Source of the DNA: Verminephrobacter eiseniae EF01-2
GTDB lineage: Bacteria > Pseudomonadota > Gammaproteobacteria > Burkholderiales > Burkholderiaceae_C
Direction of reading: 5' to 3'
NCBI RefSeq assembly: GCF_000015565.1
Contig: NC_008786.1
Span: 4,700,501 to 4,764,500, forward strand
DNA: 64,000 nucleotides
Shown in pieces: positions 1 to 9,215 of this stretch. Both the position numbers and the translations under genes were made by a program. Under the pieces are notes generated by a model. That model worked only from the letters and a program-made list of their open reading frames with translations. It did no database searches and had not been told where the DNA came from. How positions within the stretch are numbered: the first letter of the stretch is position 1; each line of letters starts with the position of its first letter.

Positions 1-56
1 TTGATCTTCCGGATGCTTCGGGGCTTGGTGCGCGGGTCGGTGGTGCCCAGGGCCAT
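1..56 (-). CDS. Possible 5' end of a further minus-strand gene (partial)
   Basis: An ATG at 56 on the minus strand opens a frame of 18 codons (beginning MALGTTDPRTKPRSIRKIK) that runs off the window. It would be the next gene downstream of the dehydratase-like gene in the same direction. It is too short to assign, and the start is a guess. Confidence 0.3.
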   Translation of the reverse strand, partial: MALGTTDPRTKPRSIRKI

Positions 57-86
57 GGCGCCATGAGCAGCACGACCCCAGCGGAT

Positions 87-136
87 GGAATTGCCCGCCA
101 AACCGCTCTGGCTTGGGCGGGCGATCGGGCAATTCC
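87..136. repeat. Inverted repeat downstream of the dehydratase gene
   Basis: GGAATTGCCCG at 87-97 is matched by its exact reverse complement at 126-136, with a 28-base spacer that is itself GC-rich. It lies in the gap between the dehydratase stop (215) and the partial gene at the window edge. No T-run follows it on either strand, so it may be an RNA processing or operator element rather than a classical terminator. Confidence 0.4.
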
Positions 137-214
137 GTCCCCGGTGCAACAACCTGCGGCCAGCACCCCCAAAACCCCAACATCCATCCCGCACTGGCCG
201 CCATGCCCCCGGCA

Positions 215-1738
215 TCAACCAACGACCCCCAAATGCCAAGGCACAAACTCATGGTCGCCCAGCCCCAATTGCTCGCTTTTGGTGGGCGCGCCGCTGGCGT
301 GGTGCAGTATCTGCTCGAAGATGCGCTGGCCCATTTCGGGCACGCTGCATGCGCCATCGATGATCAGGCCGCAGTTGATGTCCATGTCCTCTTGCAGGCG
401 CCGGTACATCGGCGTGTTGCTGGCCAGTTTGATGGTGGGGGCGGGCTTGCTGCCGAACATCGAGCCGCGCCCGGTGGTAAAGCAGATGAGGTTGGCGCCG
501 CTGGCGATCTGGCCGGTGCAGGCCACGGGGTCGTAGCCCGGCGAGTCCATGAATACCAAGCCGCTTTCGGTGATCGGCTCGGCGTATTCGTACACCGCGC
601 GCAGCGGCGTGGTGCCGCTCTTCATGGCCGAGCCCAGGGATTTTTCGACGATGTTGGCCAGCCCGCCGGCCTGGTTGCCGTGGGTCACCTGGCCGTTGAA
701 CTGGACGTTCTGGCCCGCCGTGTAGCGCTGCCACCAGGCCAGGCGGTCGAGCAGCTTTTGGCCCACGGCGGGGCTGATGGCGCGGCGCGTGAGCATGAAC
801 TCCACGCCATGGATTTCGGGCGTTTCCGACAGGATGGCGGTGCCGCCGTGGCGCACCAGGATGTCCATCGCCGCGCCCAGCGCCGGGTTGGCGCTGATGC
901 CGGAAAAGCCGTCCGAGCCGCCGCACTCCAGCCCGATGCAAAGGTGGCTCGCGCTCACGCTGCTGCGCCGGGCCGCGTTGGCCTCGGGCAGCATTTCCTC
1001 GACCGCGCGGATGCCCGCTTCGATGGTGGCGCGGGTGCCGCCGATTTCCTGCATCACCAGCGTGCGCAGGGCCTGGCCGGTGCGCAGGCCCTGCGCTTGG
1101 ATGAGCGCATCGACCTGGTTGCGCTCGCAGCCCAGGCCGACGATGAGCACGCCCGCCAGGTTGGGGTGGCGCGCGTAGCCCGCGAGCGTGCGGCGCAGCA
1201 GATCGAAATGCGCGCCGGGCGATGACATGCCGCAGCCGCTGGTCTGCGCGAACGCCGCCACGCCGTCCACCCGGGGAAAGGCGGCCAACCGCTCGGGCGT
1301 GAAATGCGCGGCGATATGCCGGATCACGGTGGCCGAGCAGTTGACCGACGCGAGGATGCCGATGAAGTTGCGCGTGCCGACACGGCCGTCGGCGCGCACG
1401 AAGCCCTGGAACCTGGCGCGCGCATCCTCGGGCAGGTACTGAACCGGCCGCAGGTCGGCGCCAAAGGCCGGGTCGCGGTGGCAGTCCGCCATTTGCAGGT
1501 TGTGGCTGTGCACATGCTCGCCCGGCGCCAGGTCGCGCAGCGCGACGCCGATCACGGTGTCGCACTTCTTGACCGGCGCGCCTGCGGCGATGTGGCACGC
1601 GGCGATTTTGTGGCCTGCGGGCACCTGGGCGCGCGCACGCAGGCCGAGTTCGGCGATTGGCTGGCCCAGCGCCAGCGCCGTCGTGGTGACGAGCACGTTG
1701 TCGCGGGGGTGCAGGCGCAGCAAGGGGGTGGTGCTCAT
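215..1738 (-). CDS. UxaA/GarD-family dehydratase (altronate or galactarate dehydratase-like)
   Basis: This 507-residue protein has the two-part build of the UxaA/GarD family. An N-terminal SAF-type domain (about residues 1-95) ends with the VHSHN motif (76-80). The catalytic domain follows, with GTRN (121-124), SGCG (167-170) and ECGGSDGFSG (271-280). Family members are iron-dependent dehydratases of sugar acids such as altronate or galactarate. The exact substrate cannot be read here. The ATG at 1738 lies 23 bases after the stop of the Bug-protein gene, and the frame upstream of it does not look coding. Pairing with a Bug binding protein suggests uptake and dehydration of a polyhydroxy acid. 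Confidence 0.85.
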   Translation of the reverse strand: MSTTPLLRLHPRDNVLVTTTALALGQPIAELGLRARAQVPAGHKIAACHIAAGAPVKKCDTVIGVALRDLAPGEHVHSHNLQMADCHRDPAFGADLRPVQYLPEDARARFQGFVRADGRVGTRNFIGILASVNCSATVIRHIAAHFTPERLAAFPRVDGVAAFAQTSGCGMSSPGAHFDLLRRTLAGYARHPNLAGVLIVGLGCERNQVDALIQAQGLRTGQALRTLVMQEIGGTRATIEAGIRAVEEMLPEANAARRSSVSASHLCIGLECGGSDGFSGISANPALGAAMDILVRHGGTAILSETPEIHGVEFMLTRRAISPAVGQKLLDRLAWWQRYTAGQNVQFNGQVTHGNQAGGLANIVEKSLGSAMKSGTTPLRAVYEYAEPITESGLVFMDSPGYDPVACTGQIASGANLICFTTGRGSMFGSKPAPTIKLASNTPMYRRLQEDMDINCGLIIDGACSVPEMGQRIFEQILHHASGAPTKSEQLGLGDHEFVPWHLGVVG

Positions 1739-1761
1739 GGTGACTTTCCCGGCAGGGTGTT

Positions 1762-2736
1762 TCACTGCCACTCGCGCAACCTGAGTTTTTCGATTCGCGC
1801 GCTTTCTTGCTGATAGGCCGCGTGGATGTATTTTTCGTAGTCGGGGCCGTCCAGGTACATCAGCGGCGCGTCGAGCCTGTCGATGACGGCCTTGAATTCG
1901 GTGCTGGCCACGGCCTGCCGGAATGCAGCGCGCAACCGGGCCGTCACGGCAGGGGGCAGACCGCGCGGCGCGCCGACACCGTTGGGCGCGTCCACGACCA
2001 TGTCGTAGCCCGACTCCTTGAGCGTGGGCGTGTCCTGGAAGCGCTGCGCGCCCCAGGTCGCCAGCAGGCGCAGCGTGCCGGCCTGGACATGCGGCGCCCA
2101 GGAGCTCGAATCGGCCAGCGCGTCGACATGGCCGGAGAGCACGCTTTGCAGCGCTTCGGCGCCGCCCTTGTAGGGCACATGGTGCAGCTCGATGCCGGCC
2201 AGCAGCGCGAACTCTTGCATGCCCACATGCGTGGCGCTGCCCACGCCGGCATGGGCGTAGGTCAGTTTGCCGGGGTGGGCCTTGGCGTGGCCGGCAAAGT
2301 CCCGGAGCGTTTTGAATGGCGCCTGCGCCAGCACGGCAATGCCGAAGGTCTGGCCCGAGGTGCGCGCGATGTAGGTGAAGTCGCGGCGCGGGTCGGCCTG
2401 CAACAGGCCCAGTTGCGCGAAGCGGGTGACCGAGACCGGGATCTGGCCGATGGTGTAGCCGTCGGGCTTGGCCGAGGCCAGGGCCTTGACGCCTATCATG
2501 CCCGAGGCGCCAGCGCGGTTGTCCACCACGATCGGCTGGCCCAGCACGCGGGCCGCCACCACGCACAACGCGCGCATCGCCTGGTCGCCGGTGCCGCCCG
2601 CAGTCCAGGGGCAGATGAAGTTGATCGGACGCCCGGGCCAGTCCTGCGCGCGCAGGGGGCCGGCCGTGACTGCGAGCGCCGCAGCGCCCAGCGCGCCGCG
2701 CATGAATCGGCGGCGCCCGTTGTCGGGGGTGTGCAT
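1762..2736 (-). CDS. Bug-family (tripartite tricarboxylate transporter) periplasmic binding protein
   Basis: A 324-residue periplasmic solute receptor of the TctC/Bug family. The N-terminus carries a Tat-like RRRFMRG followed by a hydrophobic stretch and an alanine-rich cleavage site before QDWPGRPI. Family landmarks are VVDNRAGASG, the KPDGYT motif and VPYKGG. The start at 2736 is chosen because GAGGAGAC lies just upstream and the signal peptide begins there. No TctA/TctB membrane genes are in the window, so it is an orphan receptor, as is common in this bacterial group. It is probably co-transcribed with the downstream dehydratase. Bug proteins bind carboxylates; the ligand is unknown. Confidence 0.88.
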   Translation of the reverse strand: MHTPDNGRRRFMRGALGAAALAVTAGPLRAQDWPGRPINFICPWTAGGTGDQAMRALCVVAARVLGQPIVVDNRAGASGMIGVKALASAKPDGYTIGQIPVSVTRFAQLGLLQADPRRDFTYIARTSGQTFGIAVLAQAPFKTLRDFAGHAKAHPGKLTYAHAGVGSATHVGMQEFALLAGIELHHVPYKGGAEALQSVLSGHVDALADSSSWAPHVQAGTLRLLATWGAQRFQDTPTLKESGYDMVVDAPNGVGAPRGLPPAVTARLRAAFRQAVASTEFKAVIDRLDAPLMYLDGPDYEKYIHAAYQQESARIEKLRLREWQ

Positions 2737-2856
2737 GTATCTTGTCTCCTCGTATCGCCGCCCCTGCCCTGGCTCTTGGGTCTGTGGGGCGACAGCCATT
2801 TTGACGCAGGCGGCCGGTGATCGGCCAGGGCGCGCGTGCTCCGGTGGGCGGCGCCC

Positions 2857-3020
2857 TAGTGTCGCGTCACGGATCAGATGTCGTAGGCTGCGCGCAGCCA
2901 TCGGAGCGCAGCGCAAGGCGCATCGCGCAGCCAATACATAGCGTATTGGCAAGCGATGCAACGCCGCGATGCGCTTCGATGGCTAGCGCAGACCGACAGA
3001 TGATCGGTGACGCGACACCA
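2857..3020 (+). mobile_element. MITE copy 1 (~160 bp hairpin element)
   Basis: The ends are inverted repeats built on GTGTCGCGTCAC. The left end is preceded by TA; the right flank has changed to CA. The two halves are imperfect reverse complements, folding around CAATAC...GTATTGG at the centre. It has no coding capacity of its own. It sits between the PrpF-like gene and the Bug gene and so separates the two minus-strand transcription units. One of seven copies in the window. Confidence 0.85.
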
Positions 3021-3078
3021 GGGTCCCCCGGGTGTCTGCCGGAGCGTCGCGCGGACCAGCGCCAAGCCCCGCCATGCA

Positions 3079-4239
3079 TCACGCACCGCGCTGGAAAGCC
3101 TCTTTCAGGAACGCCCGGCCTTGCGCCAGCCGGCGCGCCGTGCGCTGCACGACGAGCCGGTCGATGGTGGGCGCTGCGCCCGGCCTGGAGCGCACCTGCG
3201 CCTGCACATGGATGATGCCCGACGGATGGCCGAACGCCAGACGCCTGTCCGGGTTGCCCCGCGCCATGGCCAGCAAGCGCTGGGGCACTGTGCCGGGCAG
3301 GCGGCAGGCCAGGCCGGTCGTGGCCGCCAGCGTGCCGGCCAGTGCCTTGCTGGCCGCGCCGGAGGCATATTGGCGCAGCACCAGATCCAGGTCGGCAGCG
3401 GCCACCGGATCGCCCTGCGTGCAACTGCGGTAGTCGGCAGGCGCACCCACGACGAGCAGCATCGGCGTCGACGGGGCCTGCCGGGCATCCCAGTAGCCGC
3501 GCAAGCCGCAGCGGTAGGCCACGGCTTTGCGGATGGCGTCGATACGCGACCGGAGGCCGGCATCCGCATCGATCTCGTCCGGCGTCTCCAGGCCCGTCAT
3601 GCGCAGCACGCCGGGCTGCACATAAATCGCCAGGTTGGCGCCATCGACCACGGACAGTTCCACCGGCCCGAGACCTTCGACATCGATCACGTCCATGGCA
3701 TTGCCCGTGGGCAGCAGCCGTCCGGTGATCGCGCCCAGCGCGCGCGAGAAGTCCAGGGAGATCGGCGCGCCCGTGCCGGGCACCCCCGCGATGGCCAGAT
3801 CGCCGCGCCACAGAGGCTTGCCGCCCTGCACCGGCACTTGCACATGAACCACCCGGTCCGTGTTGACGTTGTGCACGCGCACGAGCGTGCTGCCTTCATG
3901 CGCCGCAATCAGTCCCTCTTCGATCGCGTACAGGCCCACGGCGGCGATCAGGTTGCCGCAGTTGAGTTGGTAGTCGACCTCGGCCCTGACCGTGCCGACT
4001 TGGCCGAAAAGGTAGCCGATGTCGGTGTCCGCCCGCGTGGGTCGCCCGATGATGGCGGCCTTGCTGGTGAGCTTGTCCGCGCCGCCGAGGCCGTCGATCT
4101 GCCGCCGATCGGGGCTGCCGAACAGGTCCAGCAGCACGCGGGTCAAGCGGTCGCGGTCGCCGGGAACATCGTCGGCACGCAGGAACACGCCTTTGCTGGT
4201 GCCACCGCGCATCAGGACGAAAGGAAGTTCATCGCGCAT
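3079..4239 (-). CDS. PrpF-family isomerase (4-oxalomesaconate tautomerase / aconitate isomerase type)
   Basis: A 386-residue member of the PrpF family, cofactor-free isomerases of the diaminopimelate-epimerase fold that move a double bond in unsaturated di- or tricarboxylates. Seen in the sequence are RGGTSKG (11-17), LTSKAAI and the NCGN motif (93-96) with the family's conserved cysteine. Its ATG overlaps the end of the DUF35 gene by 11 bases, which implies translational coupling in the seven-gene operon. Context suggests it isomerises an acid substrate before or after CoA activation. It is the last gene of the operon, followed by a MITE. Confidence 0.85.
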   Translation of the reverse strand: MRDELPFVLMRGGTSKGVFLRADDVPGDRDRLTRVLLDLFGSPDRRQIDGLGGADKLTSKAAIIGRPTRADTDIGYLFGQVGTVRAEVDYQLNCGNLIAAVGLYAIEEGLIAAHEGSTLVRVHNVNTDRVVHVQVPVQGGKPLWRGDLAIAGVPGTGAPISLDFSRALGAITGRLLPTGNAMDVIDVEGLGPVELSVVDGANLAIYVQPGVLRMTGLETPDEIDADAGLRSRIDAIRKAVAYRCGLRGYWDARQAPSTPMLLVVGAPADYRSCTQGDPVAAADLDLVLRQYASGAASKALAGTLAATTGLACRLPGTVPQRLLAMARGNPDRRLAFGHPSGIIHVQAQVRSRPGAAPTIDRLVVQRTARRLAQGRAFLKEAFQRGA

Positions 4240-4669
4240 CGGTCTGTCCTTGGCCGATCCACCGGAAGCGGGGAATGGTGATTTGCGCTGTCACGGCGTC
4301 AAAGCAGACCTGCACCCTGTCGCCCACCTGGACCTCGGACGCGGGAATGCCCACCACGCTGCTGATCATCCGTGGCCCTTCTTCGAGCTGAATCAGCGAG
4401 ACGTTGTAGGGCACATCGCCGGCAAAGGCCGCCTCGTAGACCTGGTGGAACACGATGCTCGAATGCACGCTGCCGCGCCCCGACACGGCCCGCCATTCGA
4501 AGCGGCCATCCAGGCAATGCGGGCAGATATGGTTGATCGGATAACGCGGCCTGCCGCAGCCGCCGCAATGCTGCAGCACCAGGCGCTGCTCACGCGCGGC
4601 GCTCCAGAACGCGCGGTTGGACTCGTCGAGCGCGGGCAGCGGCTTGCCGTAGGTGGCGGCTTCGGTCAT
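4229..4669 (-). CDS. DUF35 / OB-fold zinc-ribbon partner of the thiolase-like enzyme
   Basis: A 146-residue protein with a rubredoxin-like zinc ribbon (Cys35, Cys38, Cys49, Cys52, spacing C-x2-C-x10-C-x2-C) and then an OB-fold of the DUF35 type. Such proteins form complexes with thiolase-fold enzymes; in steroid side-chain catabolism a DUF35 domain is needed by the SCP2-type aldolase Ltp2. An ATG at 4684 overlaps the thiolase stop (ATGA), but the ATG at 4669 has AGGAAAAT at good spacing and is preferred. It sits directly between the thiolase and PrpF genes. Confidence 0.85.
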   Translation of the reverse strand: MTEAATYGKPLPALDESNRAFWSAAREQRLVLQHCGGCGRPRYPINHICPHCLDGRFEWRAVSGRGSVHSSIVFHQVYEAAFAGDVPYNVSLIQLEEGPRMISSVVGIPASEVQVGDRVQVCFDAVTAQITIPRFRWIGQGQTDAR

Positions 4670-4680
4670 TTGGATTTTCC

Positions 4681-5826
4681 TCATGCTGCGCGCAGGATCA
4701 TTGCGTTGGCGCAGTTCAGCGCCATGCCCCGCCCGGTCACCAGGCAGCTGCGGGCGTTCCTTACCTGGCGCTCGCCGCACTCGCCGCGCATCTGGCGCAC
4801 GCCCTCGACGGCATGCAGCCAGCCCTCCATGTACGACTCGGACAGGTTGCCGCCGGCGGTGTTCACCGGCAACTGTCCGCCCAGTTCGATACGACCGCCT
4901 TCGGTAAACGGGCCGCCCTCGCCCACGCCACAAAAACCGGCGTGCTCCAGCCACAGGATCACGCTCATCGTGAAGTTGTCGTACAACTGGGCCACATCGA
5001 TGTCCCGGGGAGCCAGTCCGGCCATCGCGTAGGCGCGGTCGAGGGCCTCCTTTTGGTGCGGCACATACCACCAGTCCTCGCGCTCCATGTTTTGGGTGGT
5101 GTAGGCCTGTCCCATGCCGGCGATCAGCACCGGCTGCTGCCGCAGGTCGCGTGCCCGTTCGGCCGAGGTCAGGATGATGCAGACGCCGCCATCGCTGATC
5201 AGGCAGCAGTCGAGCAGGTGCAGCGGCTCCACCACCCAGCGCGATGCCTGGTGGTCTTCGATGCTCAGGGGCGCGCGCATCACCGCGTTCGGGTTCAGCG
5301 CGGCGTGCCTGCGGCAGGCGACTGCGACATTGCCCAGGTGCCGGCTGCGCGTGCCGTACAAGGCCATGTGGCGGCTGGCGGCGATGGCGCTGTTGGCGGC
5401 CGCGCCGAACATGCCCCAGATGCCCCAGGAATCGCCCCAGCCCGAGGCGCGGGCAAAGCGGTAGTTGCCGCTGCGCGCGGTGTCGGCAAAGAGGCAGGCC
5501 ACGCAGTCGGCCATGCCGCACGCTATTGCCATCGCGGCGTTCTGGATCAGCGCGCCGCAGGTGCCGCCGCCCATGGTCATGCTGCCGGTGTACTTCGGGT
5601 CGATGCCAAGCGTCTCACCCATGCGCAAGTAATTGAGCGCGCCCTCGGGCGAGACGGTTCCCGGCATCGTCAACAGGCCATCGATCTGCGCCTTTTTCAG
5701 GCCGGCATCGTCCAGCGCCCGCTTGAAAGCCTCGGCCCCGAGCGTGACCGGCGTCGCGCCGGGCAGCTTGCCTTGCGCCGTGGCGCCAACGCCGACTATC
5801 GCGACCTTGTCCTTGAGCGGGTTCAT
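4681..5826 (-). CDS. SCP2/lipid-transfer-type thiolase or retro-aldolase
   Basis: A 381-residue thiolase-superfamily protein of the non-specific lipid-transfer (SCP-x) subgroup. It has the N-terminal VAIVGVG strand, a GGGTCG nucleophile region (Cys90) and the C-terminal GGNLSESYMEGW block, which replaces the GHP motif of true biosynthetic thiolases. Members act in the last step of beta-oxidation or as retro-aldolases (Ltp2) with a DUF35 partner, and that partner is encoded next. The enoyl-CoA hydratase gene lies 18 bases upstream. Predicted role: carbon-carbon cleavage of the CoA-bound intermediate. Whether by thiolysis or aldol cleavage cannot be decided from sequence. Confidence 0.85.
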   Translation of the reverse strand: MNPLKDKVAIVGVGATAQGKLPGATPVTLGAEAFKRALDDAGLKKAQIDGLLTMPGTVSPEGALNYLRMGETLGIDPKYTGSMTMGGGTCGALIQNAAMAIACGMADCVACLFADTARSGNYRFARASGWGDSWGIWGMFGAAANSAIAASRHMALYGTRSRHLGNVAVACRRHAALNPNAVMRAPLSIEDHQASRWVVEPLHLLDCCLISDGGVCIILTSAERARDLRQQPVLIAGMGQAYTTQNMEREDWWYVPHQKEALDRAYAMAGLAPRDIDVAQLYDNFTMSVILWLEHAGFCGVGEGGPFTEGGRIELGGQLPVNTAGGNLSESYMEGWLHAVEGVRQMRGECGERQVRNARSCLVTGRGMALNCANAMILRAA

Positions 5827-5844
5827 CGTTGCTCCCGGGTTCCG

Positions 5845-6621
5845 TCAGCGGCCGTGGTACACCGGCGGCCGCTTTTCTTGAAACGCGCGCCGACCTTCGA
5901 GGCGGTCCCCGGTGTCGCGCAGCAGTCCGAAGACATGGCTCTCCAGCGCCAGCGCCCGGTCCATGGGCATGTCCTGCCCATCGCGCACCAGGCGCTTGAC
6001 GGCACGCACGGACAGCGGCGCGTTCTGCGCGATCTGCGCCGCGATGCCCAGCACCTCGTCGAGCAATCGCGCACGCGGCACGACCCGGCTGACCAGGCGC
6101 AGGCGCAGGGCTTCCTGCGCGTCGATGCGCGCGCCGGTGAGCAGCAGCAGCATCGCGTCCGACTGCCCGATCAGCCGCGGCAGCCGCTGGGTTCCGCCGG
6201 CGCCCGGGATGCTGCCCAGGCGCACCTCGGGCAGCGCAAATTGCGCGTTCTCCGACGCGATGCGCAGATCGCAGGCCAGCGCCAGTTCCATGCCGGCCCC
6301 CATCGCATAGCCGTTGATCGCGCACAGGATGGTCTTGTCCATCTCCATGCCGGACAACAGATGGCTGGGCGCAGTCCCACCGAAAGTCAGTTGCGCATGG
6401 CTCTCCTTCGGCGGCATGGTTTTCTTCAAGTCCGAACCCGTGCAGAACGCCTTGTCGCCAGCGCCGGTGAGCACCACGCAACGCACCGCGTCGTCGCCGG
6501 CGGCACGCTGCCACGCTGCATGCAACGCGAGTCTGGTGTCCGGGTCGATGGCGTTCATCGCCTCGGGGCGGTTCAGCGTCACGATGGCAACGCCGGCGCG
6601 CAATTCGTAGAGCAAGGGCAT
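5845..6621 (-). CDS. Enoyl-CoA hydratase/isomerase (crotonase family)
   Basis: A 258-residue crotonase-fold protein of normal length. The oxyanion-hole region GAGME (108-112), a glutamate at PEVRLG (Glu132) and the PGAGG turn (139-143) match hydratases with catalytic glutamates. It probably adds water to the enoyl-CoA formed after CoA transfer. The gene lies 12 bases after the MmgE/PrpD gene and 18 before the thiolase gene, within the operon. Substrate unknown. Confidence 0.88.
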   Translation of the reverse strand: MPLLYELRAGVAIVTLNRPEAMNAIDPDTRLALHAAWQRAAGDDAVRCVVLTGAGDKAFCTGSDLKKTMPPKESHAQLTFGGTAPSHLLSGMEMDKTILCAINGYAMGAGMELALACDLRIASENAQFALPEVRLGSIPGAGGTQRLPRLIGQSDAMLLLLTGARIDAQEALRLRLVSRVVPRARLLDEVLGIAAQIAQNAPLSVRAVKRLVRDGQDMPMDRALALESHVFGLLRDTGDRLEGRRAFQEKRPPVYHGR

Positions 6622-6633
6622 GTCGGTGGTCTT

Positions 6634-7998
6634 TCAGGTGGGCACCAGTGCGGCCGCCGCGCGCCACTGGCGCATCGGCATCCGGTCCAGCGCCAGCGCG
6701 CCAGCGACCAGGCCATCGACATCCGCATCGACGCGCCCCCAGGCCAGACAGTCCCGAACCTTCAGGCGCAGTTCATCCAGACTCAACGGCGCCTGCGCAG
6801 AGCCGCGCAGCAGGTCTACGCGGCGCTGCAAGCGCCTGCCGCCGCGCAACGCGATGTCGATCTCGGTCCAGCGCGGGAAGGCGGGGCCACCGGCGCTGTC
6901 ATCGGTCTGCACCTGCGCGAAGAAGGCTTGCGCCTGCGGCCGCCGCACCGCCTCGTCGGTAAAGCTGGCCAGACCGACCTGGCCATCGAGCAAAGCCGCC
7001 GCCACTGCGTATTGCATGCTGAACCTGGCCTCCAGCCCGGTCTGCGGGCGGGCGTGGATCAGCGGCGTCAGCGCGCCGGCGCTGGCGCGGATGCGCACCG
7101 CAGCCACATCGGCCAAGCGCAGCGCATGGGCCTGGCGCAGGTCCAGCAGCCCATCGATTGCCCGGTGCGTGGCATAGCACAGCGGGTACTTCTTGACCTC
7201 GATGCCGCTGCCCAGCAACTCCAGCGGCGCCTGCCCCAGCGTCGCCAGTTCGGGGGCCAGTGATTCGCCGTTGGCGTACAGGTCCATGTAGCCGAAGGCT
7301 GCATCGAGCGCGCCGCTGGCGGCGTCGAAGCCCTCGCTGGCCAGCAATGCCGCGCGCAGCCCTGCGGCATTGCTTTGGCCGGCCTGGAACGATTTGGCGT
7401 GGGTGCCGAAGTGGGCACGGGTTCCCGCCGCCTGGGCCACGCCCAGACCGATCGCGTGGCAGGTCCGCCGGGCGTCGAGCCGCAGCAGCCGCGCACAGGC
7501 CGCTGCGGCAGCCAGCGTGCCGATGCTGGCCGTCGAATGCCAGCCGCGCGCGTAGTGGCGCAGGGCCATGGCCTTGGAGAGCTTGCAGATCACCTCGAAC
7601 CCGGCAACGTATGCGCAGACGAACTCGGCGCCACTGGCATCCATGGCCTCGGCCAGGCCGACCAGTGCGGGCAGCAGCGCAATGCTGGGGTGGCCGCGCA
7701 GGGGTGCGCTCACGTCGTCGTAGTCGAGCACATGGCCCGCCACGCCGTTGCACAGCGCCGCCAGTTCCAAAGGCAGCAACTCGCCCGTCGCCCAATAGCC
7801 GGCCTGCCAGGGCGGCATGGCCGCGCCGCTGCGGCGCGCGTAACGCAGCGCCAGCCGGCTGGCCGGCTCATCCTTGCCGGCAATGGCCACGGCGTAGGTA
7901 TCGAGCAGCGCGCGGCCACAGGTCTGCACCAGTGCCGGCGTGAGCCGCTCGGCGCCGAAGCTGCTGACGAAGGCAGCGATTTGCTCGGCGGCCTTCAT
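6634..7998 (-). CDS. MmgE/PrpD-family protein
   Basis: A 454-residue MmgE/PrpD protein. This family includes 2-methylcitrate dehydratase PrpD and cis-aconitate decarboxylase, acting on tricarboxylates. The conserved NGVAGHVLDYDD (84-95) with HPS (103-105) and the THAKSFQAGQSNAAG helix region are present. The ATG overlaps the stop of the upstream CoA-transferase gene (ATGA at 7995-7998). Combined with PrpF and two CoA-transferases it suggests catabolism of a branched or tricarboxylic acid. It could be a dehydratase, isomerase or decarboxylase. Confidence 0.87.
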   Translation of the reverse strand: MKAAEQIAAFVSSFGAERLTPALVQTCGRALLDTYAVAIAGKDEPASRLALRYARRSGAAMPPWQAGYWATGELLPLELAALCNGVAGHVLDYDDVSAPLRGHPSIALLPALVGLAEAMDASGAEFVCAYVAGFEVICKLSKAMALRHYARGWHSTASIGTLAAAAACARLLRLDARRTCHAIGLGVAQAAGTRAHFGTHAKSFQAGQSNAAGLRAALLASEGFDAASGALDAAFGYMDLYANGESLAPELATLGQAPLELLGSGIEVKKYPLCYATHRAIDGLLDLRQAHALRLADVAAVRIRASAGALTPLIHARPQTGLEARFSMQYAVAAALLDGQVGLASFTDEAVRRPQAQAFFAQVQTDDSAGGPAFPRWTEIDIALRGGRRLQRRVDLLRGSAQAPLSLDELRLKVRDCLAWGRVDADVDGLVAGALALDRMPMRQWRAAAALVPT

Positions 7999-9215
7999 TG
8001 CAACACCCCCCGGCTGCGCAGCGCCGCGATGTCGTCATCGGACAGGTCCAGCTTTTCCCGCAGGATTTCGTCGCTGTGCTGACCGAGCAGCGGCGCCGGC
8101 CGGAGCGGGCCTGTCGGCGTGCGCGACATCCGCAGCGGCAGCGTGCCGTAGACGGTGCGGCCCATCTCGGGGTGGTCCAGGTAGGCCCAATGCTGGCGCG
8201 CCTGCAACTGCGCGTCGCGCAGCAGGACATCGGCCGCGTCCTGCACCGGGCCGGCCGCCACGCCGTGCTGCTGCAAGCGTCGGGCGAGTTCGTGCGCGTC
8301 ATGATGGGCCGTGCTGCGGGCCAGCGCAGCATCGAGCGCTGCGCGGTGCTGCCAGCGCGCGGCGACATCGGCAAAGCGCAGATCCTGATCGAGCGCGGGA
8401 TCCGCCAGCACCGTGCGCAAGGCAGCCCATGCCGGTTGCCCGGTGGCCGACAGCGCGATCCAGCGATCATCGCCGCGACAGGGATAGACGCCATGCGGCG
8501 CACCTGCGATCTGCTGGTTGCCGACGCGCCCGGCAACATGCCCGTTGGCGGTGTAGTCCAGCACGGCGGGCCCGAGCAAGGCGATGGTCGGCTCGATCTG
8601 CGCCATGTCGATCAACTGGCCCTGCCCGGTGCGGCGGCGATGCCGCAAGGCCGCCAGGATGGCGAAGGCGGCGTGCGCCGGATTCGGCACATGGTCGGGA
8701 AAGTTGGTGCCCGTGCCCGCAGGCTCCTGGTCCGGCAGGCCGCACAGGTGGTGCAGCCCCGTCACCGCGCCGATGGTCAGGCCGTAGCCGAGATACTGCG
8801 CCTGCGGCCCCGCCTGGCCGTGCATCGACATTGCGATGTACACGATATCGGGCCTGAACGCGCGCACCGCGTCATAGCCCAGGGCGAACTTCTCCATCGT
8901 GCCGGGCGTGAAGTTGTTGGCCACCACATCGCTGCACCGAACCAGTTGCCGCGCCAGCGCGCAGCCCTCCCCGGTCTTCAGGTTGAGCGTGATGCTGCGC
9001 TTGCTGGCGTTGCGATCGGCGAAATAGCCGCTGCGGTTGACGCCGCGAACCCCGCCCTGGAACGGCCTGGCGTCGCGCAAACTGTCGAGCCGCGCGCCGC
9101 TTTCGATCTTGATCACATCGGCGCCGAAGTCGGCCAGCATCCTGGTGGTGTAGGAGCCGGCACCGAGCCAGGTGAAATCGGCCACGGTGATGCCCGCCAG
9201 CGGACGCTGATTCAT
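7995..9215 (-). CDS. Family III (CaiB/BaiF) CoA-transferase, catalytic-type subunit
   Basis: A 406-residue family III CoA-transferase. GADVIKIE (31-38) binds in the CoA fold, and an aspartate at FPDHVPN (Asp174) sits at the position of the catalytic Asp of formyl-CoA transferase (about 169). It is followed by the usual AAFAILAAL helix and RTGQGQ turn. The ATG at 9215 overlaps the stop of the preceding CaiB gene (ATGA), so the two are made together and may form a heteromer such as BbsEF-type benzylsuccinate CoA-transferase. It moves CoA from a donor thioester to the substrate acid. Confidence 0.88.
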   Translation of the reverse strand: MNQRPLAGITVADFTWLGAGSYTTRMLADFGADVIKIESGARLDSLRDARPFQGGVRGVNRSGYFADRNASKRSITLNLKTGEGCALARQLVRCSDVVANNFTPGTMEKFALGYDAVRAFRPDIVYIAMSMHGQAGPQAQYLGYGLTIGAVTGLHHLCGLPDQEPAGTGTNFPDHVPNPAHAAFAILAALRHRRRTGQGQLIDMAQIEPTIALLGPAVLDYTANGHVAGRVGNQQIAGAPHGVYPCRGDDRWIALSATGQPAWAALRTVLADPALDQDLRFADVAARWQHRAALDAALARSTAHHDAHELARRLQQHGVAAGPVQDAADVLLRDAQLQARQHWAYLDHPEMGRTVYGTLPLRMSRTPTGPLRPAPLLGQHSDEILREKLDLSDDDIAALRSRGVLQ